DNA of 64,000 nucleotides, from contig CAWDME010000011.1 in assembly GCA_963803335.1 (NCBI GenBank), forward strand, positions 1 through 64,000, given 5' to 3'. The notes beneath the pieces are model-generated. The model had not been told where the DNA came from. It worked only from the letters and a program-made list of their open reading frames with translations, and did not search any database. The position numbers and the translations under genes are program-made. Shown piece by piece: positions 40,839 through 49,352 of the stretch. The DNA is from DASSUW01 sp963803335. Lineage in GTDB: Bacteria > Actinomycetota > Thermoleophilia > Solirubrobacterales > Solirubrobacteraceae. Each line of letters begins with the position of its first letter. Position 1 is the stretch's first letter.

Positions 40839-42017
40839 GTGATCGCCCGTTTCGTCCGCTGGTATGACGCGTATCCGGTCGCCGGCGACTCCTGCCTGGC
40901 GGCCTTGCTGCTGGCGTTCGTGGTGCCCAGCGATCTGGCAGCGCCGACCGATGCGCGCGTCGATCTGGCGTTCTCGTTGGTGCTGGTGGCCTGTGTGCCG
41001 TTGCGGCGGCGTGCTCCGGTCGCGGTCTTCGTCGCGGTTGGCGTGGTCTGTGTGGCGCAGTTCGCGCTGCTGGATCACCTCGTGGCGGGCGACGTCGTCG
41101 CGCTGATCGCGATCTATACGGTCGTCGCGTACGGTCCCGGAGCTCGGGTCGGGACGCTGGCGACGGCATGCGCCGGCACCGGGGCGCTGATCGGCGCGGC
41201 GCGCTGGGATCCGGCGGGCGTCTCGCTGCTGCAGATCGCGGCCACGATGGTGGTCTCGATGCTGTTGGCGGCCACACTGGGGGCGTGGCGGCGCTCACGA
41301 CAGGCCCAGCTCGGCGTGCTGCGGGAGCGCAACCAGCTCCTCGCGCTCGAGCGCGATCAGCAGGCGGCGGTCGGAGCCGCGATCGAGCGTGCCCGTATCG
41401 CGCGCGAGCTGCACGATGTCGTCGCCCATTCGCTGTCGGTGATCGTGGTGCAGGCCGATGGCGCGGCGGCTGGCGCCGAGCAGCGACCGGACGCGGCCGC
41501 CGCCGCGCTGCGCACGATCAGCGATACCGGACGGGAGGCGCTGGGGCAGATGCGCCGCCTGCTCGGGGTGCTGCGCTCCGAGCGCGACGACGCAGAAGAC
41601 GCCTTGTTGGCGCCCCAGCCGGGCACCGCGCAACTCGACGCGCTGATCGCGCAGGTCACGCGCGCCGGACTACCGGCCCGGCTGGCGGTGCACGGACCCG
41701 AGCGTCCGCTGCTCGGAACCACCGACGTCACGCTGTATCGCGTCGCTCAGGAGGCGCTGACCAACGTGCTGCGGCACGCCGGCCCGGTGACCCGGGTTGA
41801 CGTTGTGCTGCGCTACCGCAACGACACGGTCGAGCTGGTCGTGCGCGACGACGGCCGCGGCGCGCAGGCGGCTGGCGACGGGCGCGGGCACGGCCTGATC
41901 GGTATGCGCGAGCGCGTGAGCCTGGAGGACGGCACGTTGACGGCCGGCCCCTCCCCCGACGGCGGCTTCGCGGTGCGAGCCGTCCTCCCCACCGAGCCCG
42001 TGGCGGCGACGACGTGA
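40839..42017 (+). CDS. DesK/NarX-type sensor histidine kinase
   Basis: A 392-residue kinase with six N-terminal transmembrane helices (about 15-150). A coiled linker leads to HisKA_3 with RARIARELHDVVAHSLSVIV (phospho-His near 200) and a HATPase domain with LYRVAQEALTNVLRHAG, VRDDGRG and GHGLIGMRERV. It partners the overlapping regulator 42014-42688. The same family combination occurs at 25743-27418. The start is uncertain: GTG 40839 after a G-rich stretch, or ATG 40767 overlapping the upstream stop, which adds 24 residues. Confidence 0.88.
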   Translation: MIARFVRWYDAYPVAGDSCLAALLLAFVVPSDLAAPTDARVDLAFSLVLVACVPLRRRAPVAVFVAVGVVCVAQFALLDHLVAGDVVALIAIYTVVAYGPGARVGTLATACAGTGALIGAARWDPAGVSLLQIAATMVVSMLLAATLGAWRRSRQAQLGVLRERNQLLALERDQQAAVGAAIERARIARELHDVVAHSLSVIVVQADGAAAGAEQRPDAAAAALRTISDTGREALGQMRRLLGVLRSERDDAEDALLAPQPGTAQLDALIAQVTRAGLPARLAVHGPERPLLGTTDVTLYRVAQEALTNVLRHAGPVTRVDVVLRYRNDTVELVVRDDGRGAQAAGDGRGHGLIGMRERVSLEDGTLTAGPSPDGGFAVRAVLPTEPVAATT

Positions 42018-42688
42018 GTGCGCGGATCTTCCTGGTCGACGACCAGGCGCTGGTGCGCGCGGGCTTTCGCATGCTCATCGAGGCCCAGCCGGACATGGTG
42101 GTGGTCGGTGAGGCGGGCGACGGCCGCGCCGCGCTCGAGGCGCTGGCGGTCACGCGCGCCGACGTCGTGCTCATGGACGTGCGCATGCCGCGCCTGGACG
42201 GCGTCCAGACGACCGAGCGCCTGATCGCCGACGCCCGGGCGGACCGCCCGACGCCCAAGGTCGTCGTCCTGACCACCTTCGACCTGGACGAGTACGTGTT
42301 CGCCGCCCTGCGCGCTGGCGCGAGCGGCTTCCTGCTCAAGGACGCCCGCCCGGAGGAGCTGCTAGGTGCCATCCGGGCGGTGCTCAGCGGCGACGCCGTC
42401 GTCGCGCCCAGCGCCACGCGCCGCCTGCTCGATCACGTCGCCGCCACGCTCCCGGGCGCCGGCGGCGGTGAGGACCCGCGGCTGGAGCTGCTGACCGCGC
42501 GCGAGCGCGAGGTCCTGCTCGAGGTCGCCCGGGGACGCTCGAACGCCGAGATCGCCGACCGGCTGCACATGGCCGAGGCGACCGTCAAGACGCACGTCGG
42601 GCGCCTGCTGGCCAAGCTCGACCAGCGCGACCGCGTCCAGCTCGCCGTGCTCGCCTACGAGACCGGGCTCGTCCGCGCCGGCGCCTGA
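42014..42688 (+). CDS. NarL/LuxR-type response regulator
   Basis: A 224-residue regulator with a receiver (FLVDDQALVRAGFRML, phospho-Asp in VVLMDVRMPRLDG near 55, VVLTTFDLDEYVF, FLLKDARP) and a C-terminal LuxR helix-turn-helix (LTAREREVLLEVARGRSNAEI, then EATVKTHVGRLLAKL). The GTG start overlaps the kinase stop (GTGA). It is closely related to 25743-26387. Targets are unknown; no divergent gene is present. Confidence 0.92.
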   Translation: MSARIFLVDDQALVRAGFRMLIEAQPDMVVVGEAGDGRAALEALAVTRADVVLMDVRMPRLDGVQTTERLIADARADRPTPKVVVLTTFDLDEYVFAALRAGASGFLLKDARPEELLGAIRAVLSGDAVVAPSATRRLLDHVAATLPGAGGGEDPRLELLTAREREVLLEVARGRSNAEIADRLHMAEATVKTHVGRLLAKLDQRDRVQLAVLAYETGLVRAGA

Positions 42689-42807
42689 ACAGCCCGCCAC
42701 GTCCCCCTCCGGTCGCACCGGGACGGGCGGACGTCCGCCTGAGGTTGCACGCCGATCGCGACCCAGGCCCGATGGAAGCCGGCCAACGGTCGTCGACCAT
42801 GGTCGGC

Positions 42808-42933
42808 ATGACCACTTCGAACCACTCCATCGCCCGTCAGATCACAAGCATCAGCTCGACCGTCAACCCCGTCAAGCTGGCGCACCTCGGGCCAGTCGTC
42901 GACGTCAGCTCGCTACTGGGGTCGGCGAGATGA
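42808..42933 (+). CDS. Possible small ORF coupled to the next gene
   Basis: A 41-codon frame starting MTTSNHSIARQITSISS and ending GSAR, whose TGA overlaps the ATG at 42930. It has a normal amino-acid mix unlike GC-driven noise, but there is no Shine-Dalgarno, domain or conservation evidence. It may be a leader peptide, a short protein or a remnant. Confidence 0.25.
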   Translation: MTTSNHSIARQITSISSTVNPVKLAHLGPVVDVSSLLGSAR

Positions 42934-43511
42934 GCTCCGGCGTTGTTGCCGCGTCGCCCCGTGCCGCGGTGAAAGACAGCGCTCGGCTGCCGGTTCGCGT
43001 GGCCTATGCGGCGCTCGCTTGGGTGGTCGTGTTCTTCGCCTTTCACGTCTACTGGTACGCCGGCGGATCGTTCGGGCTCAACGGCGAGCTGCCCCCTCTG
43101 GTCCCGGATTCGGTGGAAGGCTGGATCGGTGAGGTGCTGACCGGGGCCGCCTGGCCGCTCGGGGTATGGGTGTCCCTGGCCATCGCTCGCGGATGGCCGC
43201 GCGGCAAGACGCGACGCGCCGCCGCGATCATCGTCTGGCTCGCCTGCACGGCGCTCGTCGTCCGCGGCGGCGCCGGGCTCATCGACGACCTGACGCGCGC
43301 GGTCGGCCTGTTGCCCAACGGGATCACCGGGCTCTCACACAAGCAAACGATGGGCGCGGCGTACTACCGGTCCGCGTCCGCCATCTGGTCAGGAAACGTC
43401 ACCGACGCCTACTTCCTGGCCGGCGGGATCATCTTCGGCCTGCTGGGCTGGCGCTACCGCCAGCCTCGATCAGAGGCTAGACAAGGAGTGCCGCCATCGA
43501 CCTCCAGCTGA
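42930..43511 (+). CDS. Polytopic membrane protein, DUF3995-like
   Basis: A 193-residue protein with four or five transmembrane helices. The first, VAYAALAWVVVFFAFHVYW, followed by YAGGSFGLNG resembles the start of DUF3995 proteins (a His-x-Tyr-Trp then GGT/S-x-G-L pattern). A later loop GLLPNGITGLSHKQT is conserved-looking. The function is unknown. The C-terminal tail (SEARQGVPPSTSS) runs over an old Shine-Dalgarno and the start of an SDR remnant, so the original stop may have been lost. Confidence 0.6.
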   Translation: MSSGVVAASPRAAVKDSARLPVRVAYAALAWVVVFFAFHVYWYAGGSFGLNGELPPLVPDSVEGWIGEVLTGAAWPLGVWVSLAIARGWPRGKTRRAAAIIVWLACTALVVRGGAGLIDDLTRAVGLLPNGITGLSHKQTMGAAYYRSASAIWSGNVTDAYFLAGGIIFGLLGWRYRQPRSEARQGVPPSTSS

Positions 43512-43588
43512 TTGGGAAAACCGCGCTGGTCACCGGCGCCAGCCGTGGATCGGCCTGGCCCTCGTGCGCGCCCTTCGCCGAGGGCCAG
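43496..43588 (+). pseudogene. Short-chain dehydrogenase N-terminal remnant
   Basis: AAGGAG at 43483-43488 precedes an ATC (43496, formerly probably ATG) and DLQLIGKTALVTGASRG, the TGxxxGxG cofactor motif opening of an SDR. After a two-base loss at about 43549 the sense continues as IGLALVRAL in another frame and then fades. Nothing of the catalytic YxxxK part remains. The remnant runs straight into an IS110-like transposase tail, which may mark the breakpoint. Confidence 0.6.
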
Positions 43589-43711
43589 TCCTACCTCGCC
43601 CGCAAACAGGCCGAGCCCGGCCCCCGCCTCGACGCATTTCGCTGCCTCAAGCGCCAGCTCGCACGGCTCATCTGAAACCTGATCCGCAACCGCGCCGGCC
43701 GCCTGGACATG
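43589..43711 (+). mobile_element. IS110-type transposase C-terminal remnant
   Basis: SYLARKQAEPGPRLDAFRCL followed by KRQLARLI, a TGA stop at 43673-43675 (probably from TGG) and NLIRNRAG matches the C-terminal end of IS110-family transposases, where YLARKxAEGKxRxEAxRCLKRxLAR is typical. Only about 40 codons survive and no terminal repeats are visible. It shows past transposon activity in this accessory segment. Confidence 0.5.
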
Positions 43712-43937
43712 GCACCGGCCTCTACATAGATGGCATGTGCCGGCCCGGGTCTGTCCTGGCGCACGTGTATCTCCGCCGACGGCGGTACCGGGCGTCTCAC
43801 GGCGTAGGTCCTCGTTCATCGTCTCCGAAGCGGAAGCGCATCGAGCGTGGACGCGGCGCCCTCCCAGGCCATAGCAGCAGCCCCCGCGTATGAGGGGTTC
43901 GCTGTGTGTGTAGCCGGCCGTTCGACGACGTTACGTT
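43712..43937. other. Non-coding stretch before the TetR gene
   Basis: I see no gene here. The sequence becomes less GC-rich towards 43920, where the promoter region of the TetR operon begins. Confidence 0.4.
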
Positions 43938-43971
43938 TGAACAGATGTGCAGTAAGCTGTACGCATGTTCA
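43938..43971. promoter_or_regulatory. TetR operator overlapping the start codon
   Basis: TGAACA (43938-43943) and TGTTCA (43966-43971) flank an imperfect 34-base palindrome with further matches GT and CAG in each arm. TAAGCT (43953-43958) in its middle sits six bases before ATG 43965, which itself lies at the edge of the right arm. The TetR product probably blocks its own leaderless promoter here. Confidence 0.55.
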
Positions 43972-44606
43972 GTGACGCCCGTCCTTCGTGGGACCTGACC
44001 GCAAAGGCGCGGATCCGCGATCAGGCGCTACTGCTCTTCGCCGAGAGGGGTCCTGACACGGTCACCGTGCGGGACGTGGCCGCTGCGGCGGAGGTCTCGC
44101 CCGGGCTGGTGATGCACCACTTCGGCAGCAAGGCCGGCCTCCGCGAGGCGGTCGACGAGCATGTCGCGCAGACCTTCGACGCGATGCTCGACACCCTTAC
44201 CGACGGGGAACTGCATGATGCGCTCGGCGGTGGCGACGCGACGTCGCTGGCCGAGGCGTTCCTCGCCGGCTTCCCTGCGGGCTCGCCCCTGCCGGACTAC
44301 CTGCGTCGGCTATGGCTGACCAACGACCCCACAGGGGGTCGTCTGTTCCGTCGTTGGCTGGCCGCGAGCGAACGGGTGCTGGTGGCAATGGAAGAGGCGG
44401 GCGTCGCCCGCCCGAGCAAGGACCGGCGGGTGCGCGCCGCCTTCCTTCTGGTCAACGACCTCGCGCTGCTCCTGCTCGGACCACAGCTCCGGGATGCCCT
44501 GGGGCTCGACCTTCGGACACCTGCCGGCATGGCGGCCTGGACCAGCGAGGCGATCGACGTCTACGCCCACGGCGCCTTCCGCGCAAGAGATCAAGGAGAG
44601 ACATGA
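43965..44606 (+). CDS. TetR-family regulator of an ABC exporter operon
   Basis: A 213-residue repressor: RIRDQALLLFAERGPDTVTV and AAAEVSPGLVMHHFGSKAGL form the helix-turn-helix (about 15-62), followed by a ligand-binding helical domain. It is the first gene of a tightly overlapping TetR-ATPase-permease operon (ATGA joints). Such operons in actinomycetes give resistance to polyether or similar antibiotics, with the drug releasing the repressor. The palindrome over its start is the likely operator. Confidence 0.88.
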   Translation: MFSDARPSWDLTAKARIRDQALLLFAERGPDTVTVRDVAAAAEVSPGLVMHHFGSKAGLREAVDEHVAQTFDAMLDTLTDGELHDALGGGDATSLAEAFLAGFPAGSPLPDYLRRLWLTNDPTGGRLFRRWLAASERVLVAMEEAGVARPSKDRRVRAAFLLVNDLALLLLGPQLRDALGLDLRTPAGMAAWTSEAIDVYAHGAFRARDQGET

Positions 44607-45523
44607 GCGACGACATCGTCCGCATCGAGGGCCTGGTCAAGCAGTTCGGCAGCTTCCGGGCGCTGGACGGTCTCGACCTCGACGTACGCCGCGGCGAGGT
44701 GCACGGGTTCCTCGGGCCCAACGGCGCCGGGAAGTCGACCACGATCCGGATCCTGCTCGGCCTGATGCGCCACGACGGCGGCACGATCATGCTCTACGGC
44801 CGCGACCCGTGGAGCGAGGGAACCAGGCTGCGAAGCGACTTGGCCTACGTGCCCGGTGACGTGTCGCTGTGGCCGGGTCTCACCGGCGGGGAGTGCATGG
44901 ACATCCTGGCCGGCGTCCACGGCGGGATGGACCCGGGGCGGCGGGCCGAGCTCATCGAGCGCTTCGAGCTCGATCCGACCAAGCGGGCGCGCGACTACTC
45001 CAAGGGCAACCGGCAGAAGGTCGCGCTCGTCGCGGCGCTGGCGAGCGAGGTGGGACTGATAGTCCTCGATGAGCCGACTTCCGGGCTCGACCCCCTGATG
45101 GAGCAGGTGTTCCAAGAGGTGATCCAGGAGCGCCGCCAGGAGGGCGCAACGGTTCTGCTGTCCAGCCACATCCTCTCGGAGGTGGAGGCGCTCGCCGACC
45201 GGGTGAGCATCATCCGGCGCGGTAAGACGGTCACCTCCGGAACGCTCGCAGACCTGCGCCGACACACCCGCACCAGCGTCCACGCGTTGACCGGGTCCGC
45301 CGTCGAGTCCCTGGAAGCAGTCGCCGGGCTGGAGGGTCTCACCACCGGTCAGGTCGACGGAAGCATCGAGACGCGGTTCACCGTCGGTCCTGATGCGCTC
45401 GACCAGGCGATTGGACTCATCCACGCCGCCAGCATTCGGAGCCTCACCGTCGAGCCGCCGAGCCTGGACGACCTGTTCCTGCGCAACTACAGCGACCACA
45501 CGACCGGCACGGTGCACGCATGA
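44603..45523 (+). CDS. ABC transporter ATP-binding protein (drug export type)
   Basis: A 306-residue ATPase: Walker A GPNGAGKST, Q loop, signature YSKGNRQKV (a variant with KGN for SGG), Walker B LIVLDEPTSGLD, then H loop SSHILSEVE. A C-terminal 80-residue domain follows, typical of DrrA/tetronasin-type exporters. It powers the permease encoded next. ATG 44603 overlaps the TetR stop. The frame is open far upstream, but only this start gives the family N-terminus IVRIEGLVKQFG. Confidence 0.9.
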   Translation: MSDDIVRIEGLVKQFGSFRALDGLDLDVRRGEVHGFLGPNGAGKSTTIRILLGLMRHDGGTIMLYGRDPWSEGTRLRSDLAYVPGDVSLWPGLTGGECMDILAGVHGGMDPGRRAELIERFELDPTKRARDYSKGNRQKVALVAALASEVGLIVLDEPTSGLDPLMEQVFQEVIQERRQEGATVLLSSHILSEVEALADRVSIIRRGKTVTSGTLADLRRHTRTSVHALTGSAVESLEAVAGLEGLTTGQVDGSIETRFTVGPDALDQAIGLIHAASIRSLTVEPPSLDDLFLRNYSDHTTGTVHA

Positions 45524-47097
45524 CGGGCATCAGAGCCATGCTGGCCATCTTGTGGCGCGCGCAGCGCCGGCGTCTCCTGGTGTGGGTGCTTGCGACCGTC
45601 GGCGCCCTTGGTTTCACCGCGATTGCTGTGGCTCAGCTTTACGACACGCCCAAGGAGATCGCGTCCTACGGTGAGGCCGTGGTCAGTGACGCCCTGATTG
45701 CGATCAACGGCCACGTGGAGGGCATCGACACCCTTGGGGGCATCATCCAGGACGAGTTCGGTTTCATCGCCTCGTTCCTGATGCCGCTGATCGGGCTGGC
45801 CCTGATCGCGGGAATGACACGGGGCGAGGAGGAGTCCGGACGTCTTGAGGCGCTGCTGGCAGGGCGGATCGACCGACAGGTCCCGGTTGTCAGTGCGCTG
45901 GTGATCGTGGGCGCCGCGGTGGTGATGATGGACGTCGGCTTCGTGCTCTCCCTGTTCGCTGCCGGGATCGAGCTCGGCCCGGCCGTGCTCTACGCCCTGG
46001 CCCTCGGCATGGTGACCGTCGTCTTCGCCGCGCTCGCCGCGGTCTGTGCCCAGGTCGTCTTGCACAGCAGGGGTGTCTATGCCCTCGGCCTCGCGGCCGT
46101 CGGGCTCTCGTACATCTTGCGTGGCGTGGGCGATGTCAACGACACGTTCTGGGTCTGGCTCTCCCCGCTCGGCTGGCTGGAGAAGACCGCTCCCTTCGCC
46201 GATGAGCAGCGCTGGTGGGTCCTGCTCATCCCCATGGGCGTCGCGACCGGGCTGTCCATCCTCGCCGTCGTGCTGGCTGGGCGCCGGGACCTCGGTGCTG
46301 CGCTGTACCGCCAAGGACCAGGTCAACCTTCGGCCTCGTCCTGGCTGGTCCGACCCTTCGGCCTGGCGCTGCACGGGCAGCGCGGCTCGTTCCTCGGGTG
46401 GCTGGTCGGATCGATCACGCTGGCCGCGGTCATGGGCGCGCTGGCGCAAGAGGTCGTCGGCGCCATCCTCGGCAACCCATCGCTAAGCGAGGCGATGGGG
46501 ATCACGAAGGAGAACGCCGCCGACGGCTTCCTCGCGGCGACCCAGGTCTACCTCGCGATCATCGCCTGTGGCTACGTCGTCCAGGCGCTCGGCTCACTGC
46601 GACGCGAGGAGGCGGCTGGCCGCCTGGAACCCGTCCTCGCTGGAGCGTTGGGCAGGATGCGGTGGCTCGGCGCACAAGTGCTGGTCGTCACCACCGGCCT
46701 GGTTGTGGTAGTCGTGGTCTCGGCTGTCGTGTTCGGCGCCACCACAGCGCTCTCGACCGGTGAGACCGGCTACCTCGGCACGTTGCTGGAGTCCGGGCTG
46801 GCCTATCTACCAGCCGAGCTGGTCATCGCAGCCGTCGCGGTGCTGCTCTACGGATTCGTTCCCCGTGCATTCGCCCTGGCCTGGGCGGCATTCGGCGCGG
46901 TCACGTTCATCGGGCTGCTCGGCTCGGGTCTACAGCTTCCGGACTGGGTGCTGAACCTGTCTCCGCTGACCCACGTGGGAAAGCCGCCGGCCGACGCCAT
47001 CGACACCACGGCCCTCGCCTGGCTGGGACTGGTGGCGGCCCTCCTGGCTTCGGCGGCGTTCGCCGGGTTCCGCCGGCGTCGGATACCTCAAGCCTGA
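45520..47097 (+). CDS. ABC transporter permease (tetronasin-resistance-like)
   Basis: A 525-residue membrane protein with twelve predicted helices in two similar halves. The polar segment TRGEEESGRLEALLAGRIDR in the first half is mirrored by LRREEAAGRLEPVLAGALGR in the second, the coupling motif seen in TnrB3-type exporters. ATG 45520 overlaps the ATPase stop. With the ATPase it should export a hydrophobic compound. Codon use is slightly less GC-biased than in core genes, so recent acquisition with the TetR gene is plausible. Confidence 0.85.
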   Translation: MTGIRAMLAILWRAQRRRLLVWVLATVGALGFTAIAVAQLYDTPKEIASYGEAVVSDALIAINGHVEGIDTLGGIIQDEFGFIASFLMPLIGLALIAGMTRGEEESGRLEALLAGRIDRQVPVVSALVIVGAAVVMMDVGFVLSLFAAGIELGPAVLYALALGMVTVVFAALAAVCAQVVLHSRGVYALGLAAVGLSYILRGVGDVNDTFWVWLSPLGWLEKTAPFADEQRWWVLLIPMGVATGLSILAVVLAGRRDLGAALYRQGPGQPSASSWLVRPFGLALHGQRGSFLGWLVGSITLAAVMGALAQEVVGAILGNPSLSEAMGITKENAADGFLAATQVYLAIIACGYVVQALGSLRREEAAGRLEPVLAGALGRMRWLGAQVLVVTTGLVVVVVVSAVVFGATTALSTGETGYLGTLLESGLAYLPAELVIAAVAVLLYGFVPRAFALAWAAFGAVTFIGLLGSGLQLPDWVLNLSPLTHVGKPPADAIDTTALAWLGLVAALLASAAFAGFRRRRIPQA

Positions 47098-47204
47098 GCG
47101 GCCCCACCACGGTCCGACTTATGCGACAGCCTCCGTGCAGGGCGCTAGCGGCGACGGCCTCCGGCCCGGCGATCGCGTCCGTGCCCGCCAAGGGCGACGC
47201 CTGA

Positions 47205-48599
47205 CTACGCCGCGCGGAGCTGCGGGCCGAGCTCGTCCCAGAACGCGGCGTCGAGCTCGCCGAGCGGGGTGGAGGGCGCGGCGCCGGCGTGGTACTCGCG
47301 GCCGAGGGCGGCCCAGTCGGCGCGGGCGCGGAGCTCGCCGAGGGTGGAGAGGACGAGGCCCTCCATGCGGCGGATGAGCAGCGATTGTGGTGGGAGCGAC
47401 ATGCGGCGGAGGTCGGGCCAGTACTCCGAGCGCGGGGAGGAGGCGCGCTCGACGAGGTCGCTGACATAGGCGGGGGTGACGCGGTGTGCGCCCGGCCGGA
47501 AGTACCACTCGCCCGAGAGCTCCAGCGCGCCGAGCAGGCGGTCCGGGGCGAACGCGGCCGGGTCGGGCAGGTAGCCGAGCGCGGCCATGCCGGCGTGGAC
47601 GGCCTCGGCGTCGCCGCGCTCGACCGCTGCGGCCAGCGCGTGCTCGCCGTCGAGGTACGAGCGGTCCACCGTGCGCATGAGGCCGAAGTCGAGGAAGCCG
47701 ACGCGCCCGTCGTCGAGCAGCAGGTAGTTGCCGGGATGCGGGTCGCCGGACGCGCGGCCGAGCCGGCTCAGCGTCCCGAAGAAGAAGCGGAAGACGATCT
47801 CGGCGAAGCGGTCGCGCTCGGCCGCGTTGAGCCGCTTGACCTCTTCGAAGCGGCGGCCCACCAGCAGCTCGGTCACCAGCAGGCGGCGGCTCGAGAGCAT
47901 CGTGTCGACGGCCGGCACGTGCGCCAGCGGATGGCCGCGCCAGGCGCGCGCCATCGCGCGGTGGTTCTGGGCCTCGATCTCGTAGTCGAGCTCCTCGGCC
48001 ACGCGCTCGCGCAGCTCGGCGGAGAGCGCGGCGGTATCGAGGCCGGGCGCCAGGCGCCTGACGAGCGGGAGCAGCATTCCGAGGTTGCGCAGGTCGGCTT
48101 CGACGGCCTCGGCCATTCCCGGGTACTGGACCTTCACCGCGACCACACGGCCGTCGTGCGTGCGGGCGCGATGCACCTGCCCGATCGACGCGGCGGCGAA
48201 CGCCTCCTCGTCGAAGTCGGAGAAGAAGTTCGACACCGGCCCACCGAGCTCGCTGCGCACGAGCTTCTCGACCTTGGCGAACGGCAGCGGCGGGACGTCG
48301 TCGCGCAGCGCGGCCAGCGTCTGCTTGAACGCCGCGCGCTCGCTCGCGGGAATCGCCGTGAAGTCGATCGTCGACAGCACCTGGCCGATCTTCATCGCGG
48401 CGCCGCGCATGTGCCCGAGCTGCTCGACGAGCTCGCGTGCGAGGGCGGCGGCGCGCTCACCGGTCGCGGCGTCGGCCTGCTCGGGCGAGCGCATGCGGTT
48501 CGCGGCCTGCGTGCCGGCCCAGCGCAGGCTCTGGCCGGCCACCAATCCGCCGAAGCGGCCCGTGCGGGCGAGGCGGGATGTCGGGAGCGCGGCGGCCAT
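47205..48599 (-). CDS. ABC1/AarF (UbiB-like) atypical kinase
   Basis: A 464-residue protein of the ABC1 family: the KxGQ motif in AAMKIGQVLST, Lys in VVAVKVQYPG, the catalytic-loop GDPHPGNYLL and the metal motif FLDFGL. These kinase-like ATPases support quinone and lipid metabolism. In actinobacteria, which make menaquinone, the partner is unknown. It lacks the C-terminal membrane helices of UbiB. TACGGT six bases before ATG 48599 suggests a leaderless transcript. Confidence 0.88.
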   Translation of the reverse strand: MAAALPTSRLARTGRFGGLVAGQSLRWAGTQAANRMRSPEQADAATGERAAALARELVEQLGHMRGAAMKIGQVLSTIDFTAIPASERAAFKQTLAALRDDVPPLPFAKVEKLVRSELGGPVSNFFSDFDEEAFAAASIGQVHRARTHDGRVVAVKVQYPGMAEAVEADLRNLGMLLPLVRRLAPGLDTAALSAELRERVAEELDYEIEAQNHRAMARAWRGHPLAHVPAVDTMLSSRRLLVTELLVGRRFEEVKRLNAAERDRFAEIVFRFFFGTLSRLGRASGDPHPGNYLLLDDGRVGFLDFGLMRTVDRSYLDGEHALAAAVERGDAEAVHAGMAALGYLPDPAAFAPDRLLGALELSGEWYFRPGAHRVTPAYVSDLVERASSPRSEYWPDLRRMSLPPQSLLIRRMEGLVLSTLGELRARADWAALGREYHAGAAPSTPLGELDAAFWDELGPQLRAA

Positions 48600-48605
48600 A
48601 CAAAG

Positions 48606-48611
48606 ACCGTA
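48606..48611 (-). promoter_or_regulatory. Putative leaderless -10 box (TACGGT) of the ABC1 kinase gene
   Basis: TACGGT on the minus strand (48611-48606) is six bases from ATG 48599, with no Shine-Dalgarno. Confidence 0.4.
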
Positions 48612-48669
48612 CGGCCGTGATCCACCGGGATCTATACGGACAACCCCCGCTGGACCCGCGTGCTGTCCC

Positions 48670-49323
48670 CTAAGCGTCGACGCTTAGCCCGATCGGGCAG
48701 CTCACGCCGGTGCCGCCGAGGCCGCAGTAGCCGTTCGGGTTCTTGGCGAGGTACTGCTGGTGGTAGTCCTCGGCGTAGTAGAACGGCCCGGCGTTCTCGA
48801 TCTCGGTCGTGATCTCGCCGTAACCGGCTGCGCTGAGCTCCTTCTGGAACATGTCGCGCGAGGCGATCGCGGCGTCGCGCTGGGCCTCGGTCTGCCAGAG
48901 GATCGCCGAGCGGTACTGAGTGCCGACGTCGTTGCCCTGACGCATGCCCTGCGTCGGGTCGTGGCCCTCCCAGAACAGGCGCAGCATGGCGTCGTAGGAA
49001 GTCACGTTGGGGTCGAAGACGGCGAGGACGACCTCGGCGTGGCCCGTGCCGGCCGAGCAGACCTCCTCGTAGGTCGGGTTGGGTGTGTAGCCGCCGGCGT
49101 AGCCCACGGCCGTCGTGTAGACGCCCTCGGCCTGCCAGAACACGCGCTCGGCGCCCCAGAAGCAGCCCATGCCGACGACGATCTGCTCGAGTCCCTCCGG
49201 GAACGGGGGAGCGATCGGCGTGCCGAGCACCTCATGGCGGGCGGGGACCGGCATCGGCGCGTCGCGGCCGGGCAGCGCGCGATCCGGCTCGATCAACTTG
49301 GTCTTGCGGGAGGAGAAGAGCAT
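48670..49323 (-). CDS. msrA: Peptide methionine sulfoxide reductase A
   Basis: A 217-residue repair enzyme that reduces methionine-S-sulfoxide in proteins and free methionine. The catalytic GCFWGAER has Cys near 54. GYAGGYTPNPTYEEV, GHAEVV, FWEGHDPTQGMRQGNDVGTQ (two adjoining motifs) and YHQQYLAKNPNGYCG follow the family order. A C-terminal cysteine pair (YCG and SCP) can resolve the sulfenic acid. ATG 49323 is preferred over the upstream GTG 49335: TACAGT lies ten bases before it and homologues begin MLF. Confidence 0.92.
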   Translation of the reverse strand: MLFSSRKTKLIEPDRALPGRDAPMPVPARHEVLGTPIAPPFPEGLEQIVVGMGCFWGAERVFWQAEGVYTTAVGYAGGYTPNPTYEEVCSAGTGHAEVVLAVFDPNVTSYDAMLRLFWEGHDPTQGMRQGNDVGTQYRSAILWQTEAQRDAAIASRDMFQKELSAAGYGEITTEIENAGPFYYAEDYHQQYLAKNPNGYCGLGGTGVSCPIGLSVDA

Positions 49324-49333
49324 CGTGTTAAGC

Positions 49334-49343
49334 ACTGTACGGT
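49334..49343. promoter_or_regulatory. Overlapping divergent -10 boxes (TACAGT / TACGGT)
   Basis: ACTGTACGGT gives TACAGT on the minus strand (49339-49334), ten bases before the msrA ATG. It gives TACGGT on the plus strand (49338-49343), nine bases before the psuG ATG. The boxes share the central TA in an intergenic space of only 29 bases with no Shine-Dalgarno for either gene. Confidence 0.5.
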
Positions 49344-49352
49344 GACGCCTTA

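Noticed and set aside
43564..43893. 109-codon plus-strand frame over the IS110 remnant
   Set aside because: It is a different frame from the one with transposase similarity and is Arg/Pro-rich noise.
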